From Methylibium rhizosphaerae (lineage in GTDB: Bacteria; Pseudomonadota; Gammaproteobacteria; Burkholderiales; Burkholderiaceae_C), in assembly GCF_006386545.1 (NCBI RefSeq), contig NZ_SWAR01000019.1:35732-99731 (forward strand): a stretch of DNA of 64,000 bases. The letters are read 5' to 3'. Below the pieces are notes generated by a model. The model had not been told where the DNA came from, searched no databases, and saw nothing but the letters and a program-made list of their open reading frames with translations. Numbering within the stretch: the first letter of the stretch is position 1; each line of letters opens with the position of its first letter. This document shows positions 39,554 to 49,211 of the stretch, in pieces. Position numbers and translations under genes: made by a program.

Positions 39554-41791
39554 ATGCCCCATCGATCACCGGCCCGGCGCCCGCTGGCAGCCGCCATCCT
39601 GCTTGCTTGCGCCCAAGGAAGCTACGCGCAATCGACTGCCCCTGAACCGGCCGCGGCGCCGAAGCTCGACACCGTGACGGTGACCGCCGAGCGGCGCGCC
39701 GAGAACATCAAGGACGTGCCGGTGTCGGTGAGCACCTTGAGCGGCGAGAAGCTCGACGTGCTCAATTCCGGCGGCGACGACGTGCGCTTCCTGTCCGGAC
39801 GCGTGCCCAGCCTCAACATCGAGTCGTCGTTCGGCCGCGCCTTCCCGCGCTTCTACATCCGCGGCTACGGCAACACCGACTTCCGGCTCAACGCGTCGCA
39901 GCCGGTCTCGCTCGTGTACGACGACGTGGTGCAGGAGAACCCCATCCTCAAGGGCTTCCCGGTGTTCGACCTCGCGCAGGTGGAAGTGCTGCGCGGCCCG
40001 CAAGGCACGCTGTTCGGCCGCAACACGCCCGGCGGCGTGGTGAAGTTCGACTCGGCCAGGCCGCGGCTGAACAAGGTCGAAGGCTACGGCAGCCTCTCGT
40101 ACGGCAGCTTCGGCACCACCAACTTCGAAGGCGCGGTGAATGCACCGATGGCCGAAGACTGGGCGCTGCGCGTGTCCACGCTGGTGCAGCGGCGCGACGA
40201 CTGGGTCGAGAACACCAACGATGCCGGCCCCACGCAGGACCTCGAGGGCTACCGCGATGCGGCGGTGCGCGCCCAGGTGCTGTTCCAGCCGCACAAGGAC
40301 TTCAGCGCGCTGTTCAACGTGCATGCGCGCGACTTCGACGGCTCAGCCCGGCTGTTCCGCGCCAACATCATCCAGCCCGGCACCAACGACCTGGTCGCCG
40401 GATTCGACGAGCGCAAGATCTCCATCGACGGCAGGAATGAATCCCGGCTCACCAGCAAGGGCGCCAATGCGCGGCTGCGCTGGGGGCTGGGCGACATGTC
40501 GCTCTCTTCCATCACCGCATGGGAGACGGTGGACGCCTTCAGCCGCGGCGACATCGACGGCGGCACGCCCGCCGGCCCCGGCCCCATCCCGTTCCAGGTG
40601 GAAACGGCCGACGGCATCCCGAAGCACTACCAGTTCACCCAGGAGCTGCGCCTGGAATCGAACACCGGCGGGCCGCTGGGCTGGCAGGCCGGCCTGTACT
40701 ACTTCAATGAAGACTTCAGGATGGAGAGCTTCGGCTACGACTCCACCAGCGGCGGCGTGCAGAACGCCTACGAGCGTTCGCGGCAGAAGAACACCGCCGC
40801 CGCCGCGTTCGGCGCACTCACCTATGCCGTCACCCCGGCGCTCAAGGTGCGCGGCGGCCTGCGCTACACGCACGACAAGAAGGACTTCGCCGTCGAGGAC
40901 TACTTCAGCCCGGGCTTCGGTGCGCCGGCCACGTTTGCAGAGCTGCAGGCAGCCGGCCCCACGAGCGCGAGCCTCTCGAAGAGCAAGGCCAGCTGGGACC
41001 TGAGCGGCACCTACACGGTGAGCCCCGACCTCAACCTGTACGCCCGCGTGGCCAACGGCTTCCGCGCGGCCAGCGTGCAGGGTGCGGCCCAGTTCAACGG
41101 CCAGTCCATCGCCGAGCCGGAGACCAACACCTCCATCGAGGCGGGCATCAAGGCCGACCTGTTCGACAGCCGCGCCCGCGTGGCCTTCGGCGTCTTCCAC
41201 TACACGGTGAAGGACCAGCAACTCACCGCCGTGGGCGGCGCCAACAACGCCAACATCCTGCTCAATGCGGACAAGACCGTCGGACAGGGCTTCGAGCTCG
41301 ACCTGCAGGGCTACCTGACCGACAGCCTGCTTGCCACGCTGGGCGTGAGCTACAACGACACGAAGATCAAGGACCCGACGCTGGCGGTGGCCACCTGTGC
41401 CACATGCACCGTGACCGATCCGCGCAACGGCAGCGGCCAGGCCCTGATCGACGGCAACCCCCTGCCGCAGGCGCCGAAGTGGACCACCAGCTTCACGCTG
41501 CGCTACGGCATGCCGCTGGGCAACGGCGAAGCCTTCGTCTACACCGACTGGGCTTACCGCAGCAAGGTCAACTTCGCGCTCTACGAGTCGGTCGAGTTCA
41601 CCGGCAAGTCGCTGCTCACCGGTGGATTGCGCCTGGGCTACCTGTGGGGCGACGGCAAGTACGAAGCCGCGCTGTTCGGCCGCAACATCACGAACCAGAT
41701 CCGGGTGACGGGCGGCATCGACTTCAACAACCTCACCGGCTTCGTCAACGAGCCGCGCACCTGGGGCGTGCAGTTCAAGGCGAGTTTCTGA
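39554..41791 (+). CDS. TonB-dependent outer-membrane receptor, nucleosidase-linked
   Basis: A 745-residue TonB-dependent receptor. Signal peptide to about residue 24 (AQGSYAQ), TonB box LDTVTVTAERRAEN, plug motifs DVPVSVSTLSGEKLD, FYIRGYGNTDF, VEVLRGPQGTLFGRNTPGGVVKF, and a barrel ending TWGVQFKASF. The sequence is of the FyuA/sucrose-type (non-siderophore-specific) group with the GPQGTLFGRN box. Placed 66 bases after two secreted nucleosidase-fold proteins, it most likely imports nucleosides, oligonucleotides or related compounds. No Fur box is seen. Confidence 0.85.
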   Translation: MPHRSPARRPLAAAILLACAQGSYAQSTAPEPAAAPKLDTVTVTAERRAENIKDVPVSVSTLSGEKLDVLNSGGDDVRFLSGRVPSLNIESSFGRAFPRFYIRGYGNTDFRLNASQPVSLVYDDVVQENPILKGFPVFDLAQVEVLRGPQGTLFGRNTPGGVVKFDSARPRLNKVEGYGSLSYGSFGTTNFEGAVNAPMAEDWALRVSTLVQRRDDWVENTNDAGPTQDLEGYRDAAVRAQVLFQPHKDFSALFNVHARDFDGSARLFRANIIQPGTNDLVAGFDERKISIDGRNESRLTSKGANARLRWGLGDMSLSSITAWETVDAFSRGDIDGGTPAGPGPIPFQVETADGIPKHYQFTQELRLESNTGGPLGWQAGLYYFNEDFRMESFGYDSTSGGVQNAYERSRQKNTAAAAFGALTYAVTPALKVRGGLRYTHDKKDFAVEDYFSPGFGAPATFAELQAAGPTSASLSKSKASWDLSGTYTVSPDLNLYARVANGFRAASVQGAAQFNGQSIAEPETNTSIEAGIKADLFDSRARVAFGVFHYTVKDQQLTAVGGANNANILLNADKTVGQGFELDLQGYLTDSLLATLGVSYNDTKIKDPTLAVATCATCTVTDPRNGSGQALIDGNPLPQAPKWTTSFTLRYGMPLGNGEAFVYTDWAYRSKVNFALYESVEFTGKSLLTGGLRLGYLWGDGKYEAALFGRNITNQIRVTGGIDFNNLTGFVNEPRTWGVQFKASF

Positions 41792-41812
41792 GCCGCCTGC
41801 CGGCAGGGCCCC

Positions 41813-43310
<1,498 letters not shown>

Positions 43311-43387
43311 CGCCGCACCCTACCGCGCTGCGCCCGCTGTGGCATGGCTGCGCGATTGAAACGCCGGTAAGCGTCTGTCTACACGGC

Positions 43388-43852
43388 TCAGCGGCGCCGC
43401 TGCGGATCGCCTTCTTCGTCGCCACCGGACGGCGGCGTCAGCGCCACGTTGATGACACCGGTGTCGCTCTTGCCGCGCTGCATGCGGTGGCGGGCAGCGG
43501 TGGCCAGTCGTTCATAGATGTTGCGGATGCGTTCGAGCTCTTCGTCGTCGAGCTCCTCCAGGCTCAGCAGCGCGTTGTGCGCGCCCTGCTGCGCACGAAT
43601 GAGCTCATCGAGCTTGAGCTGCACCGCCTCGGCATCGCGGTTCTGCGTGTTCTGGATCAGGAACACCATCAGGAAGGTGATGATGGTGGTGCCGGTGTTG
43701 ATGACCAGCTGCCAGGTGTCGGAGAAACCGAACATCGGCCCCGAGACCAGCCAGACCACCACCAGCAGCAAGGCGAGCATGAAGCTGACCGGCCGCCCGG
43801 AAAGGCGCGAGGTCTGCTTGGCGAAGAGCGCGAAACGGGAAGTCTTGTCCAA
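43388..43852 (-). CDS. Low-affinity iron permease family membrane protein
   Basis: A 154-residue protein with two transmembrane helices (about 23-42 and 48-66). FSDTWQLVINTGTTIITFLMVFLIQNTQNRDAEAVQLKLDELIRA is the strongly conserved core of the family named after yeast Fet4 (PF04120 as I recall). A charged helical tail follows (LEELDDEELERIRNIYERL). Iron transport by the bacterial proteins is not proven; the short form may be structural or regulatory. It lies alone on the minus strand after the dehydrogenase gene. Confidence 0.85.
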   Translation of the reverse strand: MDKTSRFALFAKQTSRLSGRPVSFMLALLLVVVWLVSGPMFGFSDTWQLVINTGTTIITFLMVFLIQNTQNRDAEAVQLKLDELIRAQQGAHNALLSLEELDDEELERIRNIYERLATAARHRMQRGKSDTGVINVALTPPSGGDEEGDPQRRR

Positions 43853-43915
43853 AGGCAGGGTCTGGCAAACGCGTCTTCAGCCTCCGGCAAATGCGGTGCC
43901 CGCGCCGGCGAGGCG

Positions 43916-44896
43916 TCAGTCGGCCCGCAACACCACCTTGCCTGGCTTGCCCGGCTGTTCGCTCGCCGCGGCGGCCTGGGCAGCCTGGCTCAGCTCGTAG
44001 CTGCCCGCCACAGGCAGCCGCAGTGCCCCGGCGGCCGCCAGCTGCACCAGCTCGCCGATCAGCCGCTGCTTGTCGGCGCCGCTGGTGCCTTCGCTTCGCT
44101 TGCTGCCCCAGAAGCCGCGGATGGTGGTCTGCTTGAAGATCACCTGGCCCACGTCGATGGAAAGCGGCTCGCCCGACATCGCGCCGAACACCATGAGCAG
44201 GCCGCCCGGCGCCATCACGTTCATCAGGTCGTTGGCGGCGCGGCCGCCGATGGAGTCGACCGCCCGCAGCAGCGGGGCGCCACCGGTGATGCGCGCCACG
44301 CGCGCGGCCCAGTCGGCCTCTTCGGTGGCGACCACATGCTCGGCACCGGCGGCCAGCAGCTCGTCGACGCCGGCACGCCGGCGCACGAGGTTCACCACGT
44401 GCAGGCCGCGCTGGCGGGCCAGCACGTTGACCACCTTGCCCACCGCGCCGTTGGCCGCGTTCTGGATCAGCCAGTCGCCCGGCTTCATCTGCAGGTCTTC
44501 GAGCAGCATGCTGGCCGACAGCGGCATGGCCAGCAGCTGGCAGGCGGTTTCGTCGGGCACCGCCTCGGGCAGCGGCACGACCGCCGCCGCCTTGGCGATG
44601 AAGTACTCGGCCCAGGTCGCGCTGGCACCTGCGACGCAGACGCGCTGGCCGAGCGCTAGGTGAGACACGCCCGGCCCGAGTGCTGCCACGTCGGCCACCG
44701 CTTCGGTGCCCGGGATGGCCGGCAGCGGCGGCCGATATCCGTAGACGCCCCGCACGATGGCCAGGTCGTGGTTGTGGATGGGCGAGAGGATGAGCTGCAG
44801 CCTCACCTCGCCCGGTCCGGGTTCGGGCAGCGGTTGTTCGCCGAGCTGGAGCACTTCCGAGGGCTGGCCGAAGCTGTGGATCAGAACACAACGCAT
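43916..44896 (-). CDS. Zinc-independent MDR oxidoreductase (quinone reductase-like)
   Basis: A 326-residue medium-chain dehydrogenase/reductase. The GroES-like half has LGEQPLPEPGPGEVRLQLILSPIHNHDL and GTEAVADV; the nucleotide fold has NAANGAVGKVVNVLARQRGLHVV in place of the classical AxxGxxG. No catalytic-zinc cysteine/histidine set is seen, which points to the NADPH:quinone reductase or enoyl-reductase branch. ATG 44896 has a GGAGG site. It is divergent from the sulfite oxidase gene. Substrate unknown. Confidence 0.85.
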   Translation of the reverse strand: MRCVLIHSFGQPSEVLQLGEQPLPEPGPGEVRLQLILSPIHNHDLAIVRGVYGYRPPLPAIPGTEAVADVAALGPGVSHLALGQRVCVAGASATWAEYFIAKAAAVVPLPEAVPDETACQLLAMPLSASMLLEDLQMKPGDWLIQNAANGAVGKVVNVLARQRGLHVVNLVRRRAGVDELLAAGAEHVVATEEADWAARVARITGGAPLLRAVDSIGGRAANDLMNVMAPGGLLMVFGAMSGEPLSIDVGQVIFKQTTIRGFWGSKRSEGTSGADKQRLIGELVQLAAAGALRLPVAGSYELSQAAQAAAASEQPGKPGKVVLRAD

Positions 44897-45052
44897 GAAG
44901 CGCCTCCGTGCGGTGGTGTGGGGTGATGCGGTGGAACGTGCAGGTGACTGTATGCCGGCCGCGCACGACGGGAAGCATGTGTTCCCGATTGCGCAACGGC
45001 TGCAGTTGAGGCACAACCGCGTTCTTCACACAACCAGCATGAGGGAGAGAAC

Positions 45053-46264
45053 ATGCCATCGTCACCCACCTTGAACCGGCGTCGCCTGCTGGCCGGCAGT
45101 GCCGGCGCACTGACCGCCGCGGGCCTCACGCCGCTGGCAGGCAAGGCGGCGGCACAGCAGCCGGCCGCCGCACCCAAACCGCTGCCACCCTATGCCGCCT
45201 GGAAGGACGCCAACAGCCTGATCGTGCACACGTCCAGCACGATCGAGACCCGGCGCAGCGCCTTCGGCACCAGCGTCATCACGCCGGGCGAGCAGCTGTA
45301 CGTCCGCAACAACCTGCCCGCGCCGGACGCCGCCATCGTGGCCGACCGCGATGCATGGGAGGTGCGCATCGAAGGCGTGAAGCAGCCGCGCAGCCTCAGC
45401 GTGCGCGAGCTCAAGGCGCTGGGCGTGGAAACGGTGGCGGCGGTGCTGCAGTGTTCGGGCAACGGCCGCGGCTTCTTCCCGAGCAAGCCCAGCGGTACGC
45501 CCTGGACGGTGGGTGCCGCCGGCTGCGTGCTGTGGAGCGGCGTGCCGCTCAGGGCCGTGGCGCAGGCGCTCGGCGGCGTGGCCGACGGCATGCTGTTCAT
45601 CACCGGCACCGGCGGCGAGAAGCTGCCCGAGGGCATCGACCCGAAGACCATCGTGGTCGAGCGCTCGGTGCCCATCAAGGCGCTCGACGACGCGCTGCTC
45701 GTGTGGGAGATGAACGGTGCGCCGCTGTCACTCGCCCATGGCGGGCCGCTGCGCCTCGTGGTGCCCGGCTACAGCGGCATCAACAACATCAAGTACGTGA
45801 AGCGGCTCGCGTTCACCGCCACCGAGACCGACGCGAAGATCATGTCGCACGGCTACCGCGTCACGCCGCCGGGCGGCAAGGCCGAGCCGTCGCAACCCTC
45901 CGTGCTGGAGATGGGCGTCAAGTCGTGGATCAACTCGCCGCATCCCGACAGCGGCAGCCTCCCCGCGGGCACGGTGCTGATCCATGGCGTGGCCTTCGGC
46001 GGCGCACAGGCGCTTCGGCGCGTCGAGGTGTCCACCGACGGTGGCAAGAGCTGGAGCGAGGCACGGTTCGTGGGCCCCGACCTCGGCCGCTTCGCCTGGC
46101 GGCAGTTCGTGCTGCAGGCGCGCCTGGCGCCCGGCAGCCATGTGCTGGCCAGCCGCGCGACCGACACCGCCGGCAACGTGCAGCCCGAGCAGCGGCTCGA
46201 GAACGTGGCCGGCTACAACAACAACAGCTGGGCCGATCACGCGGTGAGGGTCTCGGTCGGATGA
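45053..46264 (+). CDS. Periplasmic sulfite oxidase-type molybdoenzyme (SorA-like)
   Basis: A 403-residue molybdopterin enzyme with a Tat signal (LNRRRLLAGSAGALTAAGL). The Mo-ligand cysteine is Cys134 in AVLQCSGNGRGFF. The substrate/cofactor segment GTGGEKLPEGIDPKTIVVERSVP and MNGAPLSLAHGGPLRLVVPGYSGINNIKYVKRL are sulfite-oxidase-family, and the C-terminal Mo-co dimerisation domain is complete. It would oxidise sulfite to sulfate and pass electrons to the c-type cytochrome coupled to it by ATGA overlap, as in SorAB of Starkeya. Confidence 0.9.
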   Translation: MPSSPTLNRRRLLAGSAGALTAAGLTPLAGKAAAQQPAAAPKPLPPYAAWKDANSLIVHTSSTIETRRSAFGTSVITPGEQLYVRNNLPAPDAAIVADRDAWEVRIEGVKQPRSLSVRELKALGVETVAAVLQCSGNGRGFFPSKPSGTPWTVGAAGCVLWSGVPLRAVAQALGGVADGMLFITGTGGEKLPEGIDPKTIVVERSVPIKALDDALLVWEMNGAPLSLAHGGPLRLVVPGYSGINNIKYVKRLAFTATETDAKIMSHGYRVTPPGGKAEPSQPSVLEMGVKSWINSPHPDSGSLPAGTVLIHGVAFGGAQALRRVEVSTDGGKSWSEARFVGPDLGRFAWRQFVLQARLAPGSHVLASRATDTAGNVQPEQRLENVAGYNNNSWADHAVRVSVG

Positions 46265-46596
46265 CTCGGCGTCACGGGTTTGCATTCGCGACGGCGCTGG
46301 CGCTCGCCGCGGCACCGGCCGCACGGGCCGGGCCGGCCGAGCAGTTCGAGCTCGGCCGCAGGCTGTTCCTCACCGGTGCGATGCCGGCGTGTTCGCTGTG
46401 CCACACGCTCAAGGATGCTGGCAGCGAGGGCAGCGTGGGCCCGGTGCTCGATGAGCTGAAGCCCGATGCCGCGCGGGTGGCCAACGCGCTGCGCAACGGC
46501 CTTGGCAACATGCCTTCGTACCGTGCCACGCTGTCTTCCGAGCAGATCGATGCGCTGGCGCACTACGTGTCGCGCGCGAGCGGGGCGCAGCCCTAG
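46261..46596 (+). CDS. c-type cytochrome, electron acceptor of the sulfite oxidase (SorB-like)
   Basis: A 111-residue monohaem cytochrome c with a signal peptide (about 1-22, ending AARA), haem motif CSLCH and a likely Met ligand in LGNMPSYRATLS. It overlaps the molybdoenzyme gene by four bases, the SorAB arrangement, so it should take electrons from sulfite oxidation in the periplasm. Its stop codon shares the bases CTAG with the stop of the convergent gene. Confidence 0.9.
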   Translation: MTRRHGFAFATALALAAAPAARAGPAEQFELGRRLFLTGAMPACSLCHTLKDAGSEGSVGPVLDELKPDAARVANALRNGLGNMPSYRATLSSEQIDALAHYVSRASGAQP

Positions 46597-47378
46597 GCGG
46601 CTTCGAGCGTCGCCTTGGCCGGAAAGCTCATCACCCAGGCGAGCCAGCGCCACACGTGCGGGCTGCGCTTCATGATGCCGAGCCAGCCTTTGAGTTGCGC
46701 GCGCCTGAAGTTGCGATGCAGGTCCCGCTTCTTCAGGTCGTAGGTGTGGTGCACGGCATGCGTGAGTTCGTGCAGCGCCACCACGGCGAGATTGGAGCCG
46801 GTGAGGCCGTCGTACAGCTGCGCCTCGCGTCGCGAGAAGTGGTACCAGCCGAACGCGCCGGCGCACTGCGCCTTCGGGATGCTGCGCAGGGTGACCGGGT
46901 GGCCGCCGATGAACACCTGCGTGGGCATGGCGGGAGGCTGGTCGACGAAGCCGTGCACAACGCGGTCGTATTGCGCCTCCTTTGACGACAGGTGCTGCGC
47001 GAGCAGCAGGTTGAACCACTGCCAGGCCTGCGGGTTGCGCTGCGCGAACTCCACCATGCCGGTCGCGAAGCTGTGGGTGTAGGCCTCCTCGATGCAACCT
47101 TGCTGGCAGCCCTTGCTGAAGTGGCTGAGGCGGATGATGCATTCGAAGAAGGCTTCGGCGAGCTGGAGCCCGGCGAGGTCCTCGCGCAGTTCGATGCGGC
47201 CGTCCTCGATGTTCACGCAGGCGCGCTTGCGCCGGTCGTACATGCGTGAGCGCTCACGGAATTCGACCTTCAGGTGGTAGGGCCCGAGTGCGATCTGCGA
47301 CGGCGCCCGCGAAGGCCACCGTGTGCGGTAGGAAACGACGCTGGAGTACGGCGTGGACATGAATGACGGCTCGACCAT
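46593..47378 (-). CDS. HExxH-containing protein, putative zinc peptidase, unknown family
   Basis: A 261-residue protein with the zinc-site motif ALHELTHAVHHTYD near residue 205. The N-terminal half is rich in Arg/Tyr and holds a cysteine group (CQQGCIEEA). No signal peptide or transmembrane segment is seen, so it is probably cytoplasmic. The motif sits late in the chain and is followed by KKRDLHRNFRRAQLKGWLG, a basic helix. ATG 47378 is chosen, with ATG 47360 as alternative; the open frame further upstream lies antisense to the next gene. Family not recognised; peptidase activity is inference from one motif. Confidence 0.65.
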   Translation of the reverse strand: MVEPSFMSTPYSSVVSYRTRWPSRAPSQIALGPYHLKVEFRERSRMYDRRKRACVNIEDGRIELREDLAGLQLAEAFFECIIRLSHFSKGCQQGCIEEAYTHSFATGMVEFAQRNPQAWQWFNLLLAQHLSSKEAQYDRVVHGFVDQPPAMPTQVFIGGHPVTLRSIPKAQCAGAFGWYHFSRREAQLYDGLTGSNLAVVALHELTHAVHHTYDLKKRDLHRNFRRAQLKGWLGIMKRSPHVWRWLAWVMSFPAKATLEAA

Positions 47379-47543
47379 GGAAGCGACAAACCATGCTGCA
47401 GCGCAGCAACCCACAACGGGCGTTTGGTATAGCACGCCGCCATGACCCGTCTCAAACACACACGCGCCGCTGGGGAATTTGAGTTTTGCGGCGGAACGGG
47501 CGCAAACTTTCGCGCATGCTGCGTTGCACAAAATCCGGTTGAA

Positions 47544-47945
47544 ATGATCCAGCTGATCGATGTGATCGACTGCGATGCGCTGCACCGGTCGATCGTCAAG
47601 CCCGAGGCACTGCGCCGCGCCGTGCTGGTGCAGGACGCAGCGGCCCGAGACGACCTCTTTGCCCTGCTGATGGTCGACGACCGCAGGGCCGTGCTCGTGA
47701 ACCAAGGCAGCATGAGCCTCAACGCGCGGGCCGGCGGCGGCATGCTCAAGCTGCAGGCGTTTCGCAACCAGCTCGACAAGTTCGCCGACGTGCGCTCGAA
47801 GGAGCTGAAGTTCTGCGAGCCGGGCACCTACAAGGCCCGTGTGGCCGGCAGCGACAGCTTCGATCCGCATTGGTTCGTGCCGGCGACCTTCACCGACCTC
47901 GTCGAGCGTTTTGCCGGCTGGCGCGCCGGTCGCGCGACCTGGTGA
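47544..47945 (+). CDS. Hypothetical protein
   Basis: A 133-residue soluble protein from ATG 47544 (the frame is open to an in-frame ATG at 47442). It contains ALHRSIVKPEALRRAVLVQDAAARDDLFALLMVDDRRAVLVNQG and ends DPHWFVPATFTDLVERFAGWRAG. No signal peptide or known motif seen. It is divergent from the HExxH gene, 166 bases apart from ATG to ATG, and has no close downstream partner on the strand. Not recognised. Confidence 0.6.
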   Translation: MIQLIDVIDCDALHRSIVKPEALRRAVLVQDAAARDDLFALLMVDDRRAVLVNQGSMSLNARAGGGMLKLQAFRNQLDKFADVRSKELKFCEPGTYKARVAGSDSFDPHWFVPATFTDLVERFAGWRAGRATW

Positions 47946-48093
47946 CCTGGGTCACGGCAGGTAGCTTGTTACGCCGGCCCAGGCCGGTGCCCATCGAAAA
48001 ATTCAATGCGCCGCCAGGGGTGCAACAGCTGAAACGACTCGCGCTGAAAGCACCCGCGGCCGCCACTGGCGGCCGCTGCCCCCTCGGGCAGGG

Positions 48094-48363
48094 TCAGGTG
48101 AGCGCGGGCTTGGCCGGCTGCAGCGCGTCGATGGCCTCGGCCACCATGAGCGTCACCAGCGAAGGCACCACGCTTCGGGTCTGGCCGCGGCTCAGGCGGA
48201 TGGAGCCGCAGATGCGGGCCAGCACGCCGGCTTCGGCCTGCACGTCGGCGCTCCAGTCGACCATCGGCCCGAGCACCAGGTAACGGCCTCGGTAGCTGAA
48301 CAGCTGGCCGGTGGCGGCATGGGCATGGTGACCGTCAACTCGTTGGTCCATGTTGGCTTTCAT
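48094..48363 (-). CDS. Small hypothetical protein
   Basis: An 89-residue soluble protein: a His-rich start (QRVDGHHAHAATGQLF), a beta segment SYRGRYLVLGPMVDW, and RLSRGQTRSVVPSLVTLMVAEAIDALQPA. ATG 48363 or 48351. The sequence looks protein-like, but no family is recognised and codon evidence alone supports it. It faces the 47544 gene across 148 bases. Confidence 0.5.
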   Translation of the reverse strand: MKANMDQRVDGHHAHAATGQLFSYRGRYLVLGPMVDWSADVQAEAGVLARICGSIRLSRGQTRSVVPSLVTLMVAEAIDALQPAKPALT

Positions 48364-48515
48364 GTAGGGGTCAGGGCGCCGGCAAATGGCCGCGGCCGGC
48401 CTCTTGGAGGCGCCAGACACTAACACGCCATCCTTGCGTACCTGTGTCGAAGAGAGGGGAACGCAACGGATGCTGGCGTGAGCGCTGCGTATCATCCCGC
48501 CCGTAGCGATGCGCA

Positions 48516-48658
48516 AGACCTAGTTCCTCGAGGTCTCTCTCCCCCGCCCCCACACCGGGCGGGCGTTGCCAGGATCCCCAGCCAACTTCCTTGAGTGTTT
48601 CTGCAGCTGCGGCAGCAGGAGTGCTGCTGCATTCCACAACGCCAACCGAGGAACACTC
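48516..48658 (+). promoter_or_regulatory. Structured leader of the cold-shock gene
   Basis: CCCGCCC (48543-48549) pairs with GGGCGGG (48557-48563) and GCAGCA (48612-48617) with TGCTGC (48622-48627). The CCGAGGAACACTC ribosome region follows. Long structured leaders are typical of cspA mRNAs and act as cold sensors, which is a fair reading here. The transcription start is not determined. Confidence 0.45.
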
Positions 48659-48868
48659 ATGGCAAAGCAGACCGGGATCGTCAAGTGGTTCAACAGCGAC
48701 AAGGGCTACGGCTTCATCGCGCAGGACAACGGCGGCAAGGACCTGTTCGCGCACGCGAACGACATCGCCGGCAGCGGCCAGAAGATGCTCTCCGAGAACC
48801 AGCGCGTCGAGTTCGACGTGCAGCAAGGACCGAAGGGACCTCAGGCCACCAACATCGAGCCTCGCTGA
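48659..48868 (+). CDS. CspA-family cold-shock protein
   Basis: A 69-residue nucleic-acid chaperone with the five-strand OB fold: GIVKWFNSDKGYGFI (RNP1 KGYGFI) and KDLFAHANDI (RNP2-like DLFAH). It binds single-stranded RNA and prevents structure formation at low temperature; many family members are growth- rather than cold-induced. GAGGAA lies before ATG 48659. A structured leader precedes it. Confidence 0.95.
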   Translation: MAKQTGIVKWFNSDKGYGFIAQDNGGKDLFAHANDIAGSGQKMLSENQRVEFDVQQGPKGPQATNIEPR

Positions 48869-48890
48869 TCGGCGAAGACAGGGGCGTCCT

Positions 48891-49157
48891 GTGGACAAGC
48901 AACGCCTCGACCCGGAGGCGCTGATGGCCCTGGTGCACGACCGCCTGCTGGCGCTGCCGATGTTCCAGTCCGCGATGCAGGCGGACCCTTCGTTTGTGAT
49001 CCGCATCGGAGTGCCGCGCCCTCATCAGCGCGACAGCTGCGGGCGCAACTGGAACATCGAGGTGTTCGAGACAGGCTTCGCGCACTGGCCGCAATGCCAC
49101 GCCGAATTCCGCTACATCGTCGACCGCCTGCGCAACGAGTACGACCTGCCGGGCTGA
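48891..49157 (+). CDS. Small hypothetical protein downstream of the cold-shock gene
   Basis: An 88-residue soluble protein, GTG start at 48891 or ATG at 48924 (GGAGG five bases before the latter). It contains LMALVHDRLLALPMFQSAMQADPSFVIRIGVPRPHQRD, then NWNIEVFETGFAHWPQCHAEFRYIVDRLRNEYDL. It follows the cold-shock gene by 22 bases, so is probably co-transcribed. Not recognised; similar short proteins occur in Burkholderiales without known role. Confidence 0.6.
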   Translation: MDKQRLDPEALMALVHDRLLALPMFQSAMQADPSFVIRIGVPRPHQRDSCGRNWNIEVFETGFAHWPQCHAEFRYIVDRLRNEYDLPG

Positions 49158-49211
49158 AGCAGCACCGGGCCAGTAGCATCACGCCCATCTCACTGCCTGA
49201 TGGAGTCGACG

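Noticed and set aside
47942..47955. GTGACCTGGGTCAC as an operator
   Set aside because: It has perfect 6-bp arms but overlaps the stop codon of the 47544 gene and is not in front of any start; more likely part of a 3' end.
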